Assembly: GCA_015688915.1 (NCBI GenBank)
Contig: JAATGX010000096.1
Coordinates: 1-10,202 of the forward strand
Length of the DNA: 10,202 nucleotides
Source of the DNA: Desulfuromonadales bacterium
GTDB lineage: Bacteria > Desulfobacterota > Desulfuromonadia > Geobacterales > Pseudopelobacteraceae
Direction of reading: 5' to 3'
The notes below the pieces were generated by a model, which searched no databases, had not been told where the DNA came from, and was given only the letters and a program-made list of their open reading frames with translations. The position numbers and the translations under genes were made by a program. Positions 7,303 through 10,202 of the stretch are shown here, in pieces (position 1 is the first letter of the stretch; every line of letters starts with the position of its first letter).

Positions 7303-7758
7303 ATGCTGACAGGAAAACAGAAACGCCATCTGCGCGCCCTCGGACACAGCCTCAAGGCTGTCATCCAAATCGGCAAGAAGGAGATTGAAGAGGGCTTGAT
7401 AAGCGAGGCGAATGCCGCACTCGACCATCACGAACTGATCAAGGTCAAACTGCTGGAAAGTTGCCTGTTGGGCAAAGACGAGGCGGCCGCGATGCTGGCC
7501 GGGGCCTGCGACGCCGATGTCGCCCAGATCCTGGGCAAGACCTTCCTGCTGTACCGTCCCGCCAAAGAACCGGTGATCTCGTTCAATGCCCCGGCCAAAC
7601 CGCCCAAGGCTGCCAAACCTGCCCCGGCTGCACGTCCGGACAAAAAGTCACAACCCTCGCAACCGGCCAGGACCGTCTCTCCCAAAAAAGCGGCCCACCC
7701 GTTCGGCTCGGACAGGCCCGCCAAATCCGGCAAAAAAACCGGGGAGCGCAGGGGATGA
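7303..7758 (+). CDS. yhbY: YhbY-type CRS1/YhbY RNA-binding protein with basic tail
   Basis: A 151-residue protein. Residues 1-90 form a CRS1-YhbY domain, a KH-like RNA-binding fold: it opens LTGKQKRHLRALGHSLKAVIQIGK, with the loop IGKK at 23-26 and the typical ending GKTFLLYRP. Family members bind the large ribosomal subunit precursor and act in ribosome assembly. The bacterial protein is usually about 95-100 residues. Here a low-complexity tail of about 60 residues (91-151), rich in Pro, Ala and Lys, is added and is probably disordered and nucleic-acid-binding. AGGAG lies 9 bases before the ATG at 7303. The stop overlaps the next start as ATGA, so translation of the two is likely coupled. 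Confidence 0.9.
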   Translation: MLTGKQKRHLRALGHSLKAVIQIGKKEIEEGLISEANAALDHHELIKVKLLESCLLGKDEAAAMLAGACDADVAQILGKTFLLYRPAKEPVISFNAPAKPPKAAKPAPAARPDKKSQPSQPARTVSPKKAAHPFGSDRPAKSGKKTGERRG

Positions 7759-8411
7759 CCGTGGCAATCGCGCTGTTCGACCTGGACGGTACCCTGGTGG
7801 ATTCGCTGGAAGACCTGACCGATGCCGTCAACTTCATGCTCGCCGGGTTCGGCAAGGACCCGCTTTCCCGCGCGGACGTGCGCAACCTGGTCGGCAAGGG
7901 GGCACGTAACCTCGTCCAGCGGGCGCTGGGCGCGGAACTGTCCGAACATATCGAACGGGGACTGGGGTTGTTCACGGAGTTCAACGCCATCCATATCGCC
8001 GACAAAAGCAGGCTGTATCCCGGTGTCCGCGAGACACTGGAGACACTGGCCGAAAACACTATCCCCCTGGCGATCGTCTCCAACAAAAACGAAGTGTTGA
8101 GCCGTCTTATCCTGCACACCCTGGGGATCGACCATTTTTTTGGGGCCATCTGCGGCGGCGACACGTTCCCGGAGATGAAACCTTCTCCCCTCCCCTTGCT
8201 GCGGGTCGTCGAGCGCTTCGGCATCTCCCCCGGAGACGCGGTCATGGTGGGCGACAGCATCAACGACATCCAGGCCGGCAGACACGCGGGAATCACCACC
8301 ATCGGCTGCACCTGGGGCTACGGCGGACCGGACGACCTGCGGGAGGCGGACCGCCTGGCGGATTCCTGCGGCGAGGTGGCTGATATCCTGTTGGGACGCG
8401 AGGTGCGGTGA
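7755..8411 (+). CDS. gph: HAD-family phosphatase, phosphoglycolate phosphatase type
   Basis: A 218-residue HAD hydrolase. Motif I is DLDGT with nucleophile D9 and acid/base D11. Motif II serine is S109 (IVSN), motif III lysine is K142 (EMKPSP) and motif IV is GDSINDI (D167, D171). A helical cap lies at about residues 15-85. These fit Gph, which dephosphorylates 2-phosphoglycolate arising from DNA repair or oxygenase activity. A pyrophosphatase (PpaX-like) or other small-phosphate role cannot be excluded from motifs alone. ATG at 7755 was chosen because it begins right before the FDLDGT motif and overlaps the yhbY stop by 4 bases. The frame is open further upstream, but only as a shadow of yhbY. 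Confidence 0.85.
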   Translation: MTVAIALFDLDGTLVDSLEDLTDAVNFMLAGFGKDPLSRADVRNLVGKGARNLVQRALGAELSEHIERGLGLFTEFNAIHIADKSRLYPGVRETLETLAENTIPLAIVSNKNEVLSRLILHTLGIDHFFGAICGGDTFPEMKPSPLPLLRVVERFGISPGDAVMVGDSINDIQAGRHAGITTIGCTWGYGGPDDLREADRLADSCGEVADILLGREVR

Positions 8412-10153
8412 CGGTGTACGGCTGGACCGGAACATTATTGCGGGTTGACCTGACCACCGCCTCGGCGCGGCGGGAGGAGATACCCCGTGGCCTGCTGGAG
8501 GAATACCTGGGAGGGCGGGGCCTGGGGGTTCGCCTGATGCGCGACACCTTCCGCCTTGACCCGTTCGACCCGGCCATGCCGCTGATCTTCGCCGTGGGCC
8601 CCCTGTGCGGCACCCCGGCCCCCACCGCGGCCCGTCTTTCCGTTGTCTCCCGTTCGCCCCTGACCGGCACCATCTACGATTGCTCGGCCGGCGGTCGCTT
8701 TGCCTGGCTCCTGAAGGCGACCGGCCTGGATGTCCTGGTCGTCACCGGCAAGAGCCCGACACCGGTCACCCTGGCTATCCGGCCCGACGGGGTGGAGTTT
8801 CTCCCCGCCGGCGGCCTGTGGGGGAGCGACATTCCCACGACCGTGGCGGCCGTCGGGGAACGGGGGAGCGTGGCGGCCATCGGCCCGGCCGGCGAGAACG
8901 GCGTCTTGTTTGCCAACATCATGATGGGCGAAGGGAACTCGGTCGGCCGTGGCGGCCTGGGCGCGGTCATGGGGTCCAAACGCCTCAAGGCGGTGGTGGT
9001 GGACGGCGACCGGAAAACGGAGATCGCCGATCAGGGGTTGTTCGACACGGCCCGCGCCGACGTGATGCGGCTCTTCAGGGCCTCGCCGTTCACCTTCGGA
9101 GCCCTGGGGATCGCCGAGTTCGGCACCCTGGTGCTGGTGGACCTGATGGCCCAGCGCCGCATGGCCCCCACGGAAAACTTCCGCAAGACCTTTTTCGAAC
9201 GCTCCGGCAACTACTCCGGGCCGGCCATCAAGGAGGCCTGCGGGGCAAAAAAGGCCGGTTGTTACGGCTGCCCGATCCAATGCAAGAAATCCACGCCCCA
9301 GGGCCAACACCTGCCGGAGTACGAGACCGTTTCCCACTTCGGGGCGCTCAACAACGTGGACGACCTGCATGCCATCATCCAATCCAATGACGTCTGCAAC
9401 GAGTTGGGGCTGGACACCATCACCGCCGCCGCCACCCTGTCTGCCTGGGGCGAGATCCGGGGCAGGTTCCCCCGGGCCGATGAACTGCCCGGCCTGCTGG
9501 GGGCAATGGCGCACCGCACCGGAGAGGGTGAACTGCTGGCCCTCGGTTCGCGGCGCCTGGCAGAACGGCTGGGCCGGCCGGAACTTTCCATGAGTGTCAA
9601 GTCGCTGGAACTGCCGGCCTACGACCCGCGCGGCGCCTATGGCATGGCCCTGGCCTACTGCACCAGCAACCGGGGTGGTTGCCATTTGCGGGCCTATCCC
9701 ATCTCCCACGAGATCCTGCGCAAGCCGGTGCCGACCGACCGGTTCTCCTTCTCCGGCAAGGCCCGGATCATCACCATCGCAGAGGACACCAACGCCGCCG
9801 TGGACTCCCTGGCGGCCTGCAAGTTCTCGTTCTTCGGCGCCAGCCTGGAGGAGTATGCCGAACTCCTGACCGCCACCACCGGCATCGAGTACTCCCCCCC
9901 GCGGTTGCAGGAGATCGGCCGGCGCATCTGCCTGACCGAGCGTTTCTACAACTGCGCCAACGGTTTTTCCCGCGCGGACGATATGCTGCCGGAGCGGTTC
10001 TTCAGCGAGCCGGGCTCAAGCGGCGACGGCATCGAGATCCCGCCCATAGACCGCAAGCGCTTCGAGGAGGAGTTGGACAAATATTACCGCATCCGCGGGT
10101 TGACTACCGATGGCTGCTTCGCCGACGGGGATTTCCTGGAGCGGCAGCCGTGA
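8408..10153 (+). CDS. Aldehyde ferredoxin oxidoreductase family protein (tungsten/pterin)
   Basis: A 581-residue protein of the AOR family. These enzymes use a tungsten (or molybdenum) bis-pyranopterin and a [4Fe-4S] cluster to oxidise aldehydes to acids with ferredoxin, or the reverse. The N-terminal domain opens YGWTGTLLRVDLTT, followed by SPLTGTIYDCSAGG and the pterin-binding stretch RGGLGAVMGSKRLKAVVV (181-198). Cluster ligands are visible as C285, C288 and C292 (CYGCPIQC) plus C471 (DSLAACKFS), as in characterised members. The start is a GTG at 8408 that overlaps the gph stop (GTGA). The substrate cannot be told from sequence: the family also includes benzoyl-CoA reductase BamB and other specialised members, and none of the usual partner genes is visible in the window. 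Confidence 0.92.
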   Translation: MTVYGWTGTLLRVDLTTASARREEIPRGLLEEYLGGRGLGVRLMRDTFRLDPFDPAMPLIFAVGPLCGTPAPTAARLSVVSRSPLTGTIYDCSAGGRFAWLLKATGLDVLVVTGKSPTPVTLAIRPDGVEFLPAGGLWGSDIPTTVAAVGERGSVAAIGPAGENGVLFANIMMGEGNSVGRGGLGAVMGSKRLKAVVVDGDRKTEIADQGLFDTARADVMRLFRASPFTFGALGIAEFGTLVLVDLMAQRRMAPTENFRKTFFERSGNYSGPAIKEACGAKKAGCYGCPIQCKKSTPQGQHLPEYETVSHFGALNNVDDLHAIIQSNDVCNELGLDTITAAATLSAWGEIRGRFPRADELPGLLGAMAHRTGEGELLALGSRRLAERLGRPELSMSVKSLELPAYDPRGAYGMALAYCTSNRGGCHLRAYPISHEILRKPVPTDRFSFSGKARIITIAEDTNAAVDSLAACKFSFFGASLEEYAELLTATTGIEYSPPRLQEIGRRICLTERFYNCANGFSRADDMLPERFFSEPGSSGDGIEIPPIDRKRFEEELDKYYRIRGLTTDGCFADGDFLERQP

Positions 10154-10202
10154 AATGGTTCGGCACGGGCACGCGCAAGCCGCCCGAAGGACCATTGCCC
10201 AC
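10150..10202 (+). CDS. Start of a further gene (partial, uncertain frame)
   Basis: A GTG at 10150 overlaps the aor stop as GTGA, mirroring the gph-aor junction, and reads KWFGTGTRKPPEGPLP to the window edge. An ATG at 10155 in another frame is also open to the edge, so the frame is not settled. There is too little sequence to name a product. In AOR loci a MoaD-like or electron-transfer gene often follows, but nothing here shows it. Confidence 0.35.
   Translation, partial: MKWFGTGTRKPPEGPLP

Overview
The window looks like chromosomal DNA of a Desulfuromonadales/Geobacterales-type bacterium (Geobacter, Pelobacter or a relative). This is inferred from the overall GC-rich coding style, the hopanoid cluster shc-hpnA-dxs-hpnH and the tungsten-type aldehyde ferredoxin oxidoreductase. 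No 16S rRNA or other definitive marker is present, so the assignment is moderate.

Left edge (1-822): the N-terminal 208 codons of a tyrosine recombinase (integrase) are read leftward off the window. A strong bidirectional terminator lies at 701-741 and an AT-rich strip at about 745-822. This looks like the edge of an integrated element placed just after the hopanoid operon.

Centre (823-7052): a leftward hopanoid operon. Squalene-hopene cyclase (shc) comes first, then hpnA (SDR-type epimerase/dehydratase), dxs (deoxyxylulose-5-phosphate synthase, supplying isoprenoid precursors) and hpnH (radical SAM adenosylhopane synthase). Together they would make precursors, cyclise squalene and start hopane side-chain extension. 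Two things stand out. First, dxs carries a single in-frame amber codon at codon 447, with an otherwise intact C-terminal part downstream in the same frame. Second, a roughly 148-base hyper-palindromic repeat sits between dxs and hpnH.

Divergent intergenic region (7053-7302): promoter-like sequences for both directions. A 21-base palindrome overlaps the predicted shc -10 box.

Right part (7303-10202): a rightward, tightly overlapping operon. It holds a YhbY-type RNA-binding protein with a basic Pro/Ala/Lys tail, a HAD phosphatase of the phosphoglycolate phosphatase type, an aldehyde ferredoxin oxidoreductase family protein, and the first bases of a further gene. All three junctions are 4-base overlaps, the last one tentative.

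I found no clear novel defence or RNA system. The points most worth following up are the amber-interrupted dxs, the structured repeat and the integrase boundary.
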